From Pseudomonas syringae (GTDB lineage Bacteria > Pseudomonadota > Gammaproteobacteria > Pseudomonadales > Pseudomonadaceae): DNA of 64,000 nt. This document shows positions 31,136 through 41,370 of the stretch, piece after piece. Both the position numbers and the translations under genes were made by a program. Location of the stretch: NCBI RefSeq assembly GCF_001698815.1, contig NZ_LGSI01000033.1:19739-83738 (forward strand), in the 5' to 3' direction. Numbering within the stretch: position 1 is the stretch's first letter; every line of letters starts with the position of its first letter. The notes beneath the pieces are model-generated. The model was not told where the DNA came from. It ran no database searches and worked only from the letters and a program-made list of their open reading frames with translations.

Positions 31136-31198
31136 GTAGGACCGGCTTTAGCCGGGAGCCTAATATACCAACTCTCTCCCGGCTGAAGCCGGTCCTAC
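31136..31198. repeat. REP-type palindrome, family B
   Basis: The arms (31136-31158 and 31176-31198) match those of the element at 21977-22028 with a single base change in the right arm (GGCTGAAGCC), but the loop is 17 bases instead of six. Decayed extra fragments (GAGTCCTAC, 31203-31211) follow. It separates zapE from the convergent regulator gene. Confidence 0.82.
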
Positions 31199-31241
31199 GA
31201 GCCGAGTCCTACAGGCCGCTCCTATGGTTTCAGCAAGCCGC

Positions 31242-32237
31242 TCACGCAGCCTGCTGAAACTGCTGCCGATACTGATTCGGTGACAGTTCAGTGTGCTGGC
31301 GAAACAGGCGCGCAAAAAAGCTCGCATCGTCGTAGCCCACCTCATAACTGATGGTCTTGATGCTCTTGCGGGTTCCGGAGAGCAGGCCCTTGGCGGTCTC
31401 GATGCGCAGGCGCTGCAAGTAATGCAGGGGCTTGTCTCCCGTCGCGCTCTGGAAGCGGCGCATGAAGTTGCGAATGCTCATGCCGTGTTCCCGGGCGACA
31501 TCCTCAAAACGAAACTTGTCGGCGAAGTGCTCTTCCAGCCAATGCTGGATCTGCAGGATCATCACGTCCTGGTGCAGCTTCTGGCCGCCAAATCCCATAC
31601 GTCCCGGCGAATAATTGCGCTGCACTTCATACAGAATGTCCCGCGCCACGGCCTGGGCGACGTTGGCGCCGCAGAACCGTTCGATCAGGTAAATATAAAG
31701 ATCACACGCCGAAGTAGTCCCGCCTGCGCAATACAGGTTGTCGGCGTCTGTCAGGTGTTTCTCCTGATTGAGCAAAACAGTGGGAAAGCGCTGACTGAAT
31801 TGCTCGAAGAAACGCCAGTAAGTGGTCGCTTCCTTGCCATCCAGCAAGCCCGATTCCGCCAGCCAGAACACGCCGCTGGCTTCGCCGCACAAGACTGCGC
31901 CATTGGCATGTTGCTCACGCAGCCAGGGAAGGATTTGCGGATAACGCTGAAGCAGCGCATCAAAGTCATCCCAAAAGGCCGGGATCACGATCACATCGCT
32001 TTGGGCGAGATCGCCGTCGACGGGCAGGATGACATCGCTGAAGCTGCGCACGGATTTGCCATCCGGGCTGACCAGGCGGGTTTCGAACGCAGGCGTCCGG
32101 CCCAGGCCCAGCTGTTTGCTGTAGCGCAGGCTGGCGAGGTGAAAAAAATCCTTGGCCTGCATCAAGGTCGAGGCAAATACCCCGTCAATGGCCAGGATGC
32201 TGACGCGCCGCAGCGGGGCGGAAGATTGGGTCGACAT
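31242..32237 (-). CDS. GlxA/AraC-family transcriptional regulator
   Basis: A 331-residue regulator with an N-terminal DJ-1/PfpI-like amidotransferase-fold domain (about 10-190) and a C-terminal AraC double helix-turn-helix (about 225-325; ends with YEVGYDDASFFARLFRQHT then SPNQYRQQF). Members often sense small metabolites such as choline derivatives or arginine. It is divergent from an acyl-CoA dehydrogenase and may control it. The inducer is unknown. Confidence 0.92.
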   Translation of the reverse strand: MSTQSSAPLRRVSILAIDGVFASTLMQAKDFFHLASLRYSKQLGLGRTPAFETRLVSPDGKSVRSFSDVILPVDGDLAQSDVIVIPAFWDDFDALLQRYPQILPWLREQHANGAVLCGEASGVFWLAESGLLDGKEATTYWRFFEQFSQRFPTVLLNQEKHLTDADNLYCAGGTTSACDLYIYLIERFCGANVAQAVARDILYEVQRNYSPGRMGFGGQKLHQDVMILQIQHWLEEHFADKFRFEDVAREHGMSIRNFMRRFQSATGDKPLHYLQRLRIETAKGLLSGTRKSIKTISYEVGYDDASFFARLFRQHTELSPNQYRQQFQQAA

Positions 32238-32379
32238 ATTCTGTTGTTCTTATATGGGAAAGTGGTCAAGCAGCGGCTGGATCGTCTTATTTTTTGTCGG
32301 ATGTGTCCAGTGTCCTCGCTCGCGTCATGGGCATAGGCTCTGCAAGCCAATCCCGGCTTTCTCATCCTTCAGGTGCCGC

Positions 32380-33516
32380 ATGATTCCCAGAACCCTGTTC
32401 AGCTCAGAGCACGAACTTTTTCGCGACAGCGTGCGCAAATTTCTTGAGCAGGAGGCCGTGCCTTTCCATGCTCAATGGGAAAAGCAGGGCTATATCGACC
32501 GCCAGCTCTGGAGCAAGGCGGGCGAGCAGGGGATGCTGTGTTCGCATCTGCCGGAAGAGTACGGCGGCATGGCGGCGGACTTTCTCTACAGTGCCGTGGT
32601 GATCGAGGAGATCGGGCGCCTGGGTTTGACCGGCATCGGATTTTCCCTGCATTCGGACATCGTCGCGCCTTACATCCTGCATTACGGCAGCGAAGCGCTG
32701 AAGCTGAAATATCTGCCGAAACTGGTTTCAGGCGAAATGGTCACGGCCATCGCCATGACTGAGCCCGGCGCTGGCTCCGACCTGCAAGGCGTGAAAACCA
32801 CCGCTGTGCTGGATGGCGATGAATACGTGATCAACGGCTCGAAAACCTTCATCACCAACGGCTATCTGGCGGATCTGGTCATCGTCGTCGCCAAGACCGA
32901 CCCCAAGGCTGGCGCGAAGGGCACCAGCCTGTTTCTGGTCGAAGCCGACACGCCGGGTTTCGCCAAGGGCAAGCGCCTTGAGAAAGTAGGGATGAAGGCT
33001 CAGGACACGTCGGAATTGTTCTTCCAGGATGTTCGCGTGCCCAGGGAAAACCTGCTTGGTCAGGCGGGAATGGGCTTTGCTTACCTGATGCAGGAATTGC
33101 CCCAGGAGCGTTTGACCGTGGCAGTTGGCGCGCTGGCGTCAGCCGAGGCTGCGCTGCAATGGACGCTGGAATACACCCGTGAGCGCAAGGCCTTCGGTAA
33201 AGCGATTGCCGATTTCCAGAACACCCGCTTCAAGCTGGCGGAAATCGCCACCGAGGTGCAGATCGGTCGGGTATTTGTCGATCGCTGTCTGGAGCTGCAT
33301 CTGGAGGGAAAACTGGATGTGCCAACTGCGGCGATGGCGAAATACTGGACCACCGACCTGCAATGCAAGGTGCTCGACGAATGCGTGCAGTTGCATGGCG
33401 GCTACGGTTTCATGTGGGAATACCCGATCGCCAGGGCGTGGGCGGACGCGAGGGTGCAGCGGATTTATGCGGGCACGAACGAAATCATGAAGGAGATTGT
33501 GGCGCGCAGTTTGTAG
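32380..33516 (+). CDS. Acyl-CoA dehydrogenase
   Basis: A 378-residue flavin enzyme. Substrate/FAD signatures are MTEPGAGSDLQGVKT, and the C-terminal segment ends RIYAGTNEIMKEI. The YEGT glutamate used as base in medium-chain enzymes is Ala here; the alternative base of the long-chain and isovaleryl type is present as E243 in LPQERLTV. This places it with LCAD/IVD-type enzymes; the acyl substrate cannot be read. ATG 32380 gives the start MIPRTLFSSEHELF. It is divergent from the GlxA-type regulator by 142 bases. Confidence 0.92.
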   Translation: MIPRTLFSSEHELFRDSVRKFLEQEAVPFHAQWEKQGYIDRQLWSKAGEQGMLCSHLPEEYGGMAADFLYSAVVIEEIGRLGLTGIGFSLHSDIVAPYILHYGSEALKLKYLPKLVSGEMVTAIAMTEPGAGSDLQGVKTTAVLDGDEYVINGSKTFITNGYLADLVIVVAKTDPKAGAKGTSLFLVEADTPGFAKGKRLEKVGMKAQDTSELFFQDVRVPRENLLGQAGMGFAYLMQELPQERLTVAVGALASAEAALQWTLEYTRERKAFGKAIADFQNTRFKLAEIATEVQIGRVFVDRCLELHLEGKLDVPTAAMAKYWTTDLQCKVLDECVQLHGGYGFMWEYPIARAWADARVQRIYAGTNEIMKEIVARSL

Positions 33517-33528
33517 GGCTAGATAGCC

Positions 33529-33631
33529 GTTGGAGCGAGGCTTGCCCGCGAAGAACGATAACGCGGTGGATCTGGCCCACCGAGGCGCTTGGTTCGCGGG
33601 CAAGGTGGATCGCCACCCCGGTCGCTCCAAC
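33529..33631. repeat. REP-type inverted pair, family A
   Basis: Starts GTTGGAGCGAGGCTTGCCCG and ends GGTCGCTCCAAC. The core GAAGAACGATAACGCG is shared with the 1714-1815 copy. The right arm carries about 15 extra bases (GTGGATCGCCACCCC, itself palindromic in part) inside the REP head. It separates the acyl-CoA dehydrogenase from the convergent aldo/keto reductase. Confidence 0.8.
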
Positions 33632-33644
33632 AATTCAAACTGAC

Positions 33645-34682
33645 TTACGGCGCAGGATTCGGATGATCCTTATGGATCGCCTCGATCCCGGCCAGCACTT
33701 CCTCGGACAGCTCAAGCTCGAAACTGGCGATGTTGGTGTCCAGTTGCTCAAGCGTGGTGGCGCCAATGATGTTGCTGGTCACGAAAGGCTGGCGGGTAAC
33801 GAATGCCAGCGCCATCTGCGTCGGCTCCAGGCCGTGCTCACGGGCCAAAGCCACGTAACGACTGCACGCTGCCTCGGACTGTGGGTTGAAATAGCGCGTG
33901 AAGCGGCTGTAGAGGCTCAGCCGCGCCTTGGCCGGACGCGCGCCACCTTCGTACTTGCCTGACAGCATGCCAAACGCCAGTGGCGAATAAGCCAGCAGGC
34001 CGCATTGTTCGCGAATGGCGACTTCCGCCAAACCGACTTCAAAGCTGCGGTTGAGCAGGTTGTACGGGTTCTGGATCGACACCGCACGAGGCCAGCTGCG
34101 GCTTTCGGCCAGTTGCAGGAACTTCATGGTGCCCCACGGCGTTTCGTTGGACAGGCCGATGTGGCGAATCTTGCCGGCCTTGACCTGTTCGTCCAGCGCT
34201 TCGAGGGTTTCTTCCAGAGGGGTGAAGTCTTCATCGGAATGGGTGTAGCCCAGCTTGCCGAAGAAATTGGTGCTGCGTTCCGGCCAGTGCAGCTGGTACA
34301 GATCAAGGTAATCCGTTTGCAGGCGCGCCAGGCTGGCGTCGAGGGCGGCAACGATGTGTTCGCGGTTGTGCTTGAGATTGCCGCCGCGAATATGTTCGAT
34401 GGCGTTGCCGGGGCCGGCGATCTTGCTGGCCAGGATCCAGTCGGCGCGGTCGCCCTGTTTCTTGAACCAGTTGCCGATGATGCGCTCGGTGCTGGCGTAG
34501 GTTTCCGGTTTTGGCGGGACGGGGTACATCTCGGCGGTATCGAGGAAATTGATCCCCGCCGTTTTGGCTCGTTCGATCTGGGCAAAGGCTTCAGCTTCGC
34601 TGTTTTGCTCGCCCCAGGTCATGGTGCCGAGGCAGATTGCGCTGACGTTGAGATCGGTTCTGCCGAGCTGGCGATAATCCAT
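33645..34682 (-). CDS. Tas-like NADP(H)-dependent aldo/keto reductase
   Basis: A 345-residue TIM-barrel oxidoreductase. The catalytic tetrad is visible as D48, Y53 (DTAEMYPV), K87 (LASKIAG) and H132 (YQLHWPERS). It resembles E. coli Tas, which has a long insertion after YPVP and carries out NADPH-dependent carbonyl reduction of uncertain physiological substrate. Start MDYRQLGRTDL is preceded by AAGGAG; the longer frame upstream is not supported. Confidence 0.92.
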   Translation of the reverse strand: MDYRQLGRTDLNVSAICLGTMTWGEQNSEAEAFAQIERAKTAGINFLDTAEMYPVPPKPETYASTERIIGNWFKKQGDRADWILASKIAGPGNAIEHIRGGNLKHNREHIVAALDASLARLQTDYLDLYQLHWPERSTNFFGKLGYTHSDEDFTPLEETLEALDEQVKAGKIRHIGLSNETPWGTMKFLQLAESRSWPRAVSIQNPYNLLNRSFEVGLAEVAIREQCGLLAYSPLAFGMLSGKYEGGARPAKARLSLYSRFTRYFNPQSEAACSRYVALAREHGLEPTQMALAFVTRQPFVTSNIIGATTLEQLDTNIASFELELSEEVLAGIEAIHKDHPNPAP

Positions 34683-34852
34683 TTGCGTCTCCTTTGGTAA
34701 GGGAAACATAAAAGCAGGTTGAAATTTTTTTCGCAATCTGCATAATTTCGCGGCTCTTTGCAGTGGAAGTGATGCGCCATTTGCCTGAGAAATCTTGCCG
34801 TAAACCGAACGTGTCGACCCGAGCCCTCGATAACGACTGTTTTCGGCTGCCT

Positions 34853-34880
34853 TTGACCTTGTCAAAGTACGCACTATTCA
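34853..34880 (+). promoter_or_regulatory. Promoter of rplM-rpsI
   Basis: TTGACC (34853-34858) and TATTCA (34875-34880) are separated by 16 bases, giving a leader of about 40 bases before rplM. A strong sigma-70 promoter is expected for ribosomal protein genes. Confidence 0.55.
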
Positions 34881-34928
34881 GTAAGATCCGCCGTCTCAAT
34901 TTATCAGGGCGGCCCCTGAGGCTAATTA

Positions 34929-35357
34929 ATGAAAACTTATACTGCTAAACCGGAAACAGTTAAGCGCGACTGGTTCGTCGTCGACGCTGCTGGCCAGACC
35001 CTCGGTCGTCTGGCTACTGAAATCGCCAGCCGTCTGCGTGGCAAACACAAACCGGAATACACTCCGCACGTTGACACTGGCGACTACATCGTCGTTATCA
35101 ACGCTGAGCAAATCCGCGTTACTGGTGCTAAAACCACCGACAAGATCTACTACTCACACTCCGGTTTTCCGGGCGGGATCAAGTCGATCAACTTTGAAAA
35201 GCTGATCGCCAAAGCTCCTGAGCGCGTGATCGAGACCGCGGTCAAAGGCATGCTGCCTAAGAACCCGCTGGGTCGCGACATGTATCGTAAGCTGAAAGTC
35301 TATGCGGGCACTGCACACCCTCATACTGCTCAGCAGCCCCAAGAACTGAAGTTTTAA
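34929..35357 (+). CDS. rplM: 50S ribosomal protein L13
   Basis: A 142-residue L13 of standard length, with [20 protein letters not shown] near the N terminus and [19 protein letters not shown] near the end. It is one of the early 50S assembly proteins. It is followed after 14 bases by rpsI, the universal pairing. Confidence 0.98.
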   Translation: MKTYTAKPETVKRDWFVVDAAGQTLGRLATEIASRLRGKHKPEYTPHVDTGDYIVVINAEQIRVTGAKTTDKIYYSHSGFPGGIKSINFEKLIAKAPERVIETAVKGMLPKNPLGRDMYRKLKVYAGTAHPHTAQQPQELKF

Positions 35358-35371
35358 CGGAATAGTTGATT

Positions 35372-35764
35372 ATGTCGGCGACTCAAAATTACGGCACTGG
35401 CCGTCGCAAGACCGCAACCGCACGCGTTTTCCTGCGTCCGGGTACTGGCAATATCTCCATCAACAACCGTTCGCTGGAAAATTTCTTCGGCCGTGAAACT
35501 GCCCGCATGGTAGTTCGTCAGCCGCTGGAATTGACTGAGACTGTCGAGAAGTTCGACATCTACGTCACCGTGATTGGCGGTGGTGTGAGTGGTCAAGCTG
35601 GCGCAATCCGCCACGGTATCACCCGCGCTCTGATGCAGTATGACGAAATCCTGCGTGGCGCTCTGCGCAAAGCTGGCTTCGTTACTCGCGATGCTCGCGA
35701 AGTTGAACGTAAGAAAGTCGGTCTGCGTAAAGCGCGTAAGCGTCCGCAGTACTCGAAGCGTTAA
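35372..35764 (+). CDS. rpsI: 30S ribosomal protein S9
   Basis: A 130-residue S9 with the [19 protein letters not shown] start and the basic C-terminal tail ending RKRPQYSKR that reaches toward the P-site tRNA. ATG 35372 follows AACGGAATAG in the rplM-rpsI gap. A strong terminator follows. Confidence 0.98.
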   Translation: MSATQNYGTGRRKTATARVFLRPGTGNISINNRSLENFFGRETARMVVRQPLELTETVEKFDIYVTVIGGGVSGQAGAIRHGITRALMQYDEILRGALRKAGFVTRDAREVERKKVGLRKARKRPQYSKR

Positions 35765-35784
35765 TTCGCACTTCGTTCAAAAAG

Positions 35785-35821
35785 AACGCCCAGCCTCCTC
35801 ACGGAGCTGGGCGTTTTTTTA
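35785..35821 (+). terminator. Rho-independent terminator of rplM-rpsI
   Basis: AACGCCCAGC (35785-35794) pairs perfectly with GCTGGGCGTT (35806-35815), followed by a T run. Confidence 0.95.
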
Positions 35822-35874
35822 TGGGCGGCTATTATGTAGGTGGCTATTAGGTGTGACAACGTGACTCATCCGTG

Positions 35875-35906
35875 AAAGCCGCGAAATACAAGGGCTGCGG
35901 CTTTTT
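35875..35906 (+). terminator. Second terminator-like hairpin before petA
   Basis: AAAGCCGC (35875-35882) pairs with GCGGCTTT (35897-35904) and T residues follow to 35906. It is about 55 bases past the rpsI terminator and 128 bases before petA. It could be a back-up terminator for rpsI or a leader element if the pet promoter lies upstream. Confidence 0.6.
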
Positions 35907-36033
35907 GTCTAAACGCAATTCCCTTGTGTAATGAAGGGTTTTTCATTACCATTCGGCAAAATTTATAACAGCTAAATTTTATTTAAGTAGACGCCTGATT
36001 TAACAGGCCACAAAGCTGATGGGAGAGGACGGA

Positions 36034-36627
36034 ATGAGCAATGACGGCGTGAATGCAGGCCGGCGTCGCTTCCTCGTGGCGGCCACATCTGTGGTTGGCG
36101 CAGCAGGAGCGGTGGGGGCTGCGGTCCCGTTCGTGGGGTCATGGTTTCCCAGTGCCAAGGCGAAAGCCGCGGGTGCACCGGTCAAGGTGAATATCAGCAA
36201 GATCGAAGCAGGACAGCAGATGATTGCTGAATGGCGCGGTCAACCTGTTTTCATCGTCCGTCGCACCCAGGAGATTCTTGGAAATCTTGGCAAAATTACA
36301 GGCCAGTTGTCCGACCCCGAATCCAAGAGTTCGGTCCAACCCACTTACGTCGATCCTGTTGTGCGATCAATCAAGCCGGAAATCCTGCTGCTGATCGGTA
36401 TCTGCACGCACCTTGGATGCTCCCCGACTTTCCGCCCTGAAGTTGCTCCTGCCGACCTGGGCAAGGATTGGGTCGGTGGTTATTTCTGTCCTTGCCACGG
36501 TTCGCACTATGACCTGGCAGGCCGCGTCTACAAATCGCAACCCGCACCTTTGAATCTGCCAGTGCCGCCGCATTCCTATGAGTCGGACAATATTATTGTC
36601 ATTGGCGTTGATCAGGAGAAAGCGTGA
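36034..36627 (+). CDS. petA: Ubiquinol-cytochrome c reductase Rieske iron-sulfur subunit
   Basis: A 197-residue Rieske protein. A twin-arginine-like N terminus (RRRF at 10-13) precedes a hydrophobic segment. Box I CTHLGC has C124 and H126 as ligands; box II CPCHGS has C152 and H155; C129-C154 would be the disulfide. It transfers electrons from ubiquinol to cytochrome c1 in complex III. GAGAGGACGGA precedes ATG 36034. It overlaps petB by one base. Confidence 0.97.
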   Translation: MSNDGVNAGRRRFLVAATSVVGAAGAVGAAVPFVGSWFPSAKAKAAGAPVKVNISKIEAGQQMIAEWRGQPVFIVRRTQEILGNLGKITGQLSDPESKSSVQPTYVDPVVRSIKPEILLLIGICTHLGCSPTFRPEVAPADLGKDWVGGYFCPCHGSHYDLAGRVYKSQPAPLNLPVPPHSYESDNIIVIGVDQEKA

Positions 36628-37838
36628 TGAGCAAATTCATGGATTGGGTAGATGCCCGCTTCCCTGCCACAAAAATGTGGGAAGACCATCTCAGCAAATA
36701 TTACGCTCCAAAAAACTTCAACTTCTTCTACTTCTTCGGTTCCCTGGCGCTGCTGGTCCTGGTCAATCAGATCGTGACCGGCGTATGGCTGACCATGAGC
36801 TACACGCCGTCGGCTGAAGAGGCGTTTGCTTCCGTCGAATACATCATGCGCGACGTCGAGTACGGCTCGATCCTGCGCCTGCTGCACTCGACCGGCGCCT
36901 CGGCGTTCTTCATCGTGGTCTATCTGCACATGTTCCGTGGCTTGCTTTACGGCTCCTATCAGAAGCCGCGCGAGCTGGTGTGGATCTTCGGCATGTTGAT
37001 CTACCTCGCGCTGATGGCTGAAGCCTTCATGGGCTATCTGTTGCCATGGGGGCAGATGTCCTACTGGGGCGCGCAGGTGATCATCTCGCTGTTCGGCGCC
37101 ATTCCGGTGATCGGCAATGACCTGACCCAGTGGATTCGTGGTGACTACCTGATTTCCGGGATCACCCTGAACCGCTTCTTCGCCCTGCATGTGGTCGCTC
37201 TGCCGATTGTGGTGTTGGGCCTGGTGGTTCTGCATATCCTGGCGCTGCACGAGGTGGGCTCGAACAACCCGGATGGGGTCGATATCAAGAAGCTCAAGGA
37301 TGAAAACGGCGTGCCGCTCGATGGCATTCCTTTCCACCCTTACTACACCGTCAAGGATATCGTCGGCGTTGTCGTGTTCCTCTTCGTGTTCTGCTCGATT
37401 GTGTTCTTCTTCCCCGAAATGGGTGGGTACTTCCTCGAAAAGCCTAACTTCGAGGTGGCGAACGCGTTCAAGACTCCTGAGCATATTGCCCCGGTCTGGT
37501 ACTTCACGCCGTTCTACGCGATCTTGCGGGCCATTCCCGACAAGCTCCTGGGTGTAATCGCCATGGGTGCGGCGATTGCGGTGCTGTTTGTGCTGCCTTG
37601 GCTTGACCGCAGCCCCGTCAAGTCGATGCGCTACAAAGGCTGGCTGAGCAAGATCTGGTTGCTGGTGTTCTGTGTGTCCTTCGTGATTCTGGGTGTGTTG
37701 GGCGTTCTGGCGCCGACCCCGGCTCGTACGTTGCTGTCGCAGGTGTGTACCTTCCTGTACTTCGCCTACTTCATTCTGATGCCGTTTTATACCCGGCTCG
37801 AGAAGACCAAACCGGTTCCAGAAAGGGTGACTGGCTGA
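36627..37838 (+). CDS. petB: Cytochrome b subunit of the bc1 complex
   Basis: A 403-residue cytochrome b with about eight membrane segments and haem-ligand histidines in paired helices (LLHSTGASAFFIVVYLHMFRG and FALHVVALPIVVLGLVVLH, each longer than quoted core motifs). PEHIAPVWYFTPFYAILRA corresponds to the quinol-site PEWY-type region. It starts in the petA stop codon and ends in the petC start. Confidence 0.97.
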   Translation: MSKFMDWVDARFPATKMWEDHLSKYYAPKNFNFFYFFGSLALLVLVNQIVTGVWLTMSYTPSAEEAFASVEYIMRDVEYGSILRLLHSTGASAFFIVVYLHMFRGLLYGSYQKPRELVWIFGMLIYLALMAEAFMGYLLPWGQMSYWGAQVIISLFGAIPVIGNDLTQWIRGDYLISGITLNRFFALHVVALPIVVLGLVVLHILALHEVGSNNPDGVDIKKLKDENGVPLDGIPFHPYYTVKDIVGVVVFLFVFCSIVFFFPEMGGYFLEKPNFEVANAFKTPEHIAPVWYFTPFYAILRAIPDKLLGVIAMGAAIAVLFVLPWLDRSPVKSMRYKGWLSKIWLLVFCVSFVILGVLGVLAPTPARTLLSQVCTFLYFAYFILMPFYTRLEKTKPVPERVTG

Positions 37839-38620
37839 TGAAAAAGCTATTTGCTGTATTGATTCTTGCTGCTCTGCCAGTGCTTTCGTTTGCTGCCGAA
37901 CACGGCCCGGAACTGGAAAGCGTCGATATCGACGTGTCTGATAAAGCGGCCATGCAGGACGGTGCGCGGACTTTCGCCAACTACTGCATGGGCTGCCACA
38001 GCGCCAAGTTCCAGCGCTATGAGCGCGTTGCGGATGACCTGGGCATTCCTCATGAGCTGATGCTGGAGAAGCTGGTGCTCACTGGCGCCAAGATCGGCGA
38101 TCACATGAACATCGGCATGCAATCCAGCGATGCCAAGGCCTGGTTCGGTGCGGCACCGCCGGACCTGACGCTGGTTGCGCGGGTTCGTGGCACGGACTGG
38201 CTCTACGGCTACTTGCGTTCGTTCTATGAAGATCCGGCGCGTCCATGGGGCGTGAACAACAAGGTCTTCCCGAATGTCGGCATGCCGAACGTGCTGGTCG
38301 GCCTGCAGGGTCGTCAAGTTGTAGGCTGCAAGCAAGTGCAGGTCGTGGAAGATGGCAAGAAGCAATACGACCCGCTGACCGGTTCGCCGCTTACTCACGA
38401 AGCCTGTGATCAGCTGACCGTCGTGCCGAAAACCGGCAGTCTGAACGAAGAGCAGTTCGACGAGAAGGTCAAGAATCTCGTGACCTTCCTCGCCTATTCG
38501 GCAAACCCGGTGAAGCTGCAGCATCAGCGGATCGGCACCTACGTGCTGCTCTATCTGGCGTTTTTCTTCGTGTTCGCCTACCTGCTTAAACGCGAGTACT
38601 GGAAAGATATTCATCACTGA
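37838..38620 (+). CDS. petC: Cytochrome c1
   Basis: A 260-residue cytochrome c1 with a signal peptide (LFAVLILAALPVLSFA, cleavage near 19-20), a single haem site CMGCH (C50, C53, H54) and a C-terminal membrane anchor (YVLLYLAFFFVFAYLL). It passes electrons to soluble cytochrome c. It completes petABC; no petD-like gene is present. Confidence 0.97.
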   Translation: MKKLFAVLILAALPVLSFAAEHGPELESVDIDVSDKAAMQDGARTFANYCMGCHSAKFQRYERVADDLGIPHELMLEKLVLTGAKIGDHMNIGMQSSDAKAWFGAAPPDLTLVARVRGTDWLYGYLRSFYEDPARPWGVNNKVFPNVGMPNVLVGLQGRQVVGCKQVQVVEDGKKQYDPLTGSPLTHEACDQLTVVPKTGSLNEEQFDEKVKNLVTFLAYSANPVKLQHQRIGTYVLLYLAFFFVFAYLLKREYWKDIHH

Positions 38621-38788
38621 TAATTGCAACACCGACTGTCGACGACACGCGCCCTCGGGCGTCTCTTTCAGGTAGTGAGCGCGGGGCGGGTATAGTAGCG
38701 GCGGCAAAGATTGCAGAATTTACTTTGCGTAAATGAGCTATCTTGTCGCCCGCGACGACCACCAGCTTCAAAAGCGGTCGTTATCGGA

Positions 38789-38817
38789 GGCGCCTCAGGG
38801 CGCGTTCGTTTTTTTTG
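38789..38817 (+). terminator. Weak terminator-like hairpin between petC and sspA
   Basis: GCGCC (38790-38794) can pair with GGCGC (38799-38803), and a run of eight or nine T begins at 38809. The stem is short and separated from the T run by five bases. It may end pet transcription or act in an sspA leader, since a TATAGT box lies upstream at 38691-38696. Confidence 0.4.
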
Positions 38818-38851
38818 TATTCGATAAATTCAACAAGCGAGGAGGACCGCC

Positions 38852-39469
38852 ATGGGCGTGACCAACCGGTTGGCCTGTTACTCCGACCCCGCCGACCACT
38901 ATTCCCATCGCGTGCGCATAGTGCTCGCCGAGAAAGGTGTCAGCGCCGAGATCATTGATGTTGTTGCGGGTCGTCATCCGCCGAAGTTGATCGAGGTGAA
39001 CCCGTACGGCAGCGTTCCAACCCTGGTCGATCGCGACCTGGCGTTGTACGAGTCGACGGTGGTAATGGAATATCTGGATGAGCGTTACCCGCATCCGCCG
39101 CTGCTGCCGGTTTATCCGGTGGCACGTGCCAACAGCCGCCTGCTGATCCATCGGATCCAGCGTGACTGGTGCGCGCTGGTGGATCTGATTCTGGATTCGC
39201 GCAGCAAGGAAACGGCCCGCGTTCAGGCGCGTAAAGAGCTGCGCGAGAGCCTGACCGGGGTTTCGCCGTTGTTCGCGGAAAAAGCTTTTTTCCTGAGTGA
39301 CGAGCAAAGTCTGGTTGATTGCTGTCTATTGCCCATACTCTGGCGTTTACCCGTCCTGGGTATTGAGTTGCCGCGGCCTGCCAAGCCGCTGCTTGATTAT
39401 ATGGAGCGCCAGTTTGCGCGTGAGGCATTTCAGGCGAGTCTGTCTGGTGTTGAGCGTGACATGCGCTAA
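38852..39469 (+). CDS. sspA: Stringent starvation protein A
   Basis: A 205-residue GST-fold protein (N-terminal thioredoxin-like, about 8-85; ending [19 protein letters not shown]). SspA binds RNA polymerase and alters promoter use in stationary phase and during virulence programmes. AGCGAGGAGG precedes ATG. It forms an operon with sspB 17 bases downstream, and the pet-ssp linkage is common in this group. Confidence 0.96.
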   Translation: MGVTNRLACYSDPADHYSHRVRIVLAEKGVSAEIIDVVAGRHPPKLIEVNPYGSVPTLVDRDLALYESTVVMEYLDERYPHPPLLPVYPVARANSRLLIHRIQRDWCALVDLILDSRSKETARVQARKELRESLTGVSPLFAEKAFFLSDEQSLVDCCLLPILWRLPVLGIELPRPAKPLLDYMERQFAREAFQASLSGVERDMR

Positions 39470-39486
39470 GGCTTAAGGAGCCGTTG

Positions 39487-39900
39487 ATGAACTCCAGTCG
39501 CCCTTATCTGATTCGTGCTCTTTATGAGTGGATCGTCGATAACGATTGCACCCCGCATATGCTGGTCAATGCGGAATACCCATCGGTTCAGGTCCCTCAG
39601 GGGTTTGCCAACGATGGGCAGATTGTCCTGAACGTTTCACCGTCCGCCGTGCGTCATTTGCACATGGATAACGAAGCGGTCAGCTTTGAGGGTCGCTTCG
39701 GCGGCGTGCCGCACACCCTGTACGTCCCTGTGGCGGCGATTCTGGGCATTTACGCTCGGGAGAACGGCCAAGGTATGGTTTTCGATCTGGAGCCTCCCTT
39801 CGAGGATGATGACGAGATCGAGCAGGATGATGACAGTCCGCCACCGGAAACCGAGCCACCGCGCCCTAGCGGTCGGCCGAGCCTGAAAGTGGTGAAATAA
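39487..39900 (+). CDS. sspB: ClpXP protease specificity-enhancing factor SspB
   Basis: A 137-residue SspB. The substrate-binding domain occupies about residues 5-110 (PYLIRALYEWIVDNDCTPHM). An acidic, proline-rich linker (DDDEIEQDDDSPPPETEPP) precedes the C-terminal ClpX-binding module GRPSLKVVK. It delivers ssrA-tagged proteins to ClpXP. AAGGAG precedes ATG 39487. Confidence 0.96.
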   Translation: MNSSRPYLIRALYEWIVDNDCTPHMLVNAEYPSVQVPQGFANDGQIVLNVSPSAVRHLHMDNEAVSFEGRFGGVPHTLYVPVAAILGIYARENGQGMVFDLEPPFEDDDEIEQDDDSPPPETEPPRPSGRPSLKVVK

Positions 39901-39930
39901 AAAAAGGCGATCCCTCGGGATCGCCTTTTT
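39901..39930 (+). terminator. Rho-independent terminator of sspAB
   Basis: GGCGATCCC (39905-39913) pairs with GGGATCGCC (39916-39924), with A and T runs on either side. It begins right after the sspB stop codon. Confidence 0.93.
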
Positions 39931-39942
39931 CATGGAAGCCGC

Positions 39943-40005
39943 CTTCCCGGACAAGTCCGGTCCTACCGAATCTGTGCAAATCGGTAGGAGGGGACTTGTC
40001 CCCGA
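39943..40005. repeat. REP-type inverted pair, family C
   Basis: Left half GGACAAGTCCGGTCCTACCG and right half CGGTAGGAGGGGACTTGTCC are inverted relative to each other with about 13 bases between. Each half is itself palindromic around GGACnnGTCC. The same right-half sequence recurs at 63341 and its complement at 63421. Confidence 0.8.
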
Positions 40006-40041
40006 ATGCTCAATCGGCCTCGGCTAAAAATGCGGCAAATA

Positions 40042-41240
<1,199 letters not shown>

Positions 41241-41370
41241 CTAGTCGGGCGCTGACCAGAAGATTCTGGAGGCTTCCCGGCACACATCTGTGCAGCCCGC
41301 AAATCGAAGAGCGAAATCGGTATTGGGTGTGCGGTACGTGTTTCAGGGTCGGCATTGCGGGCATTGCAAC

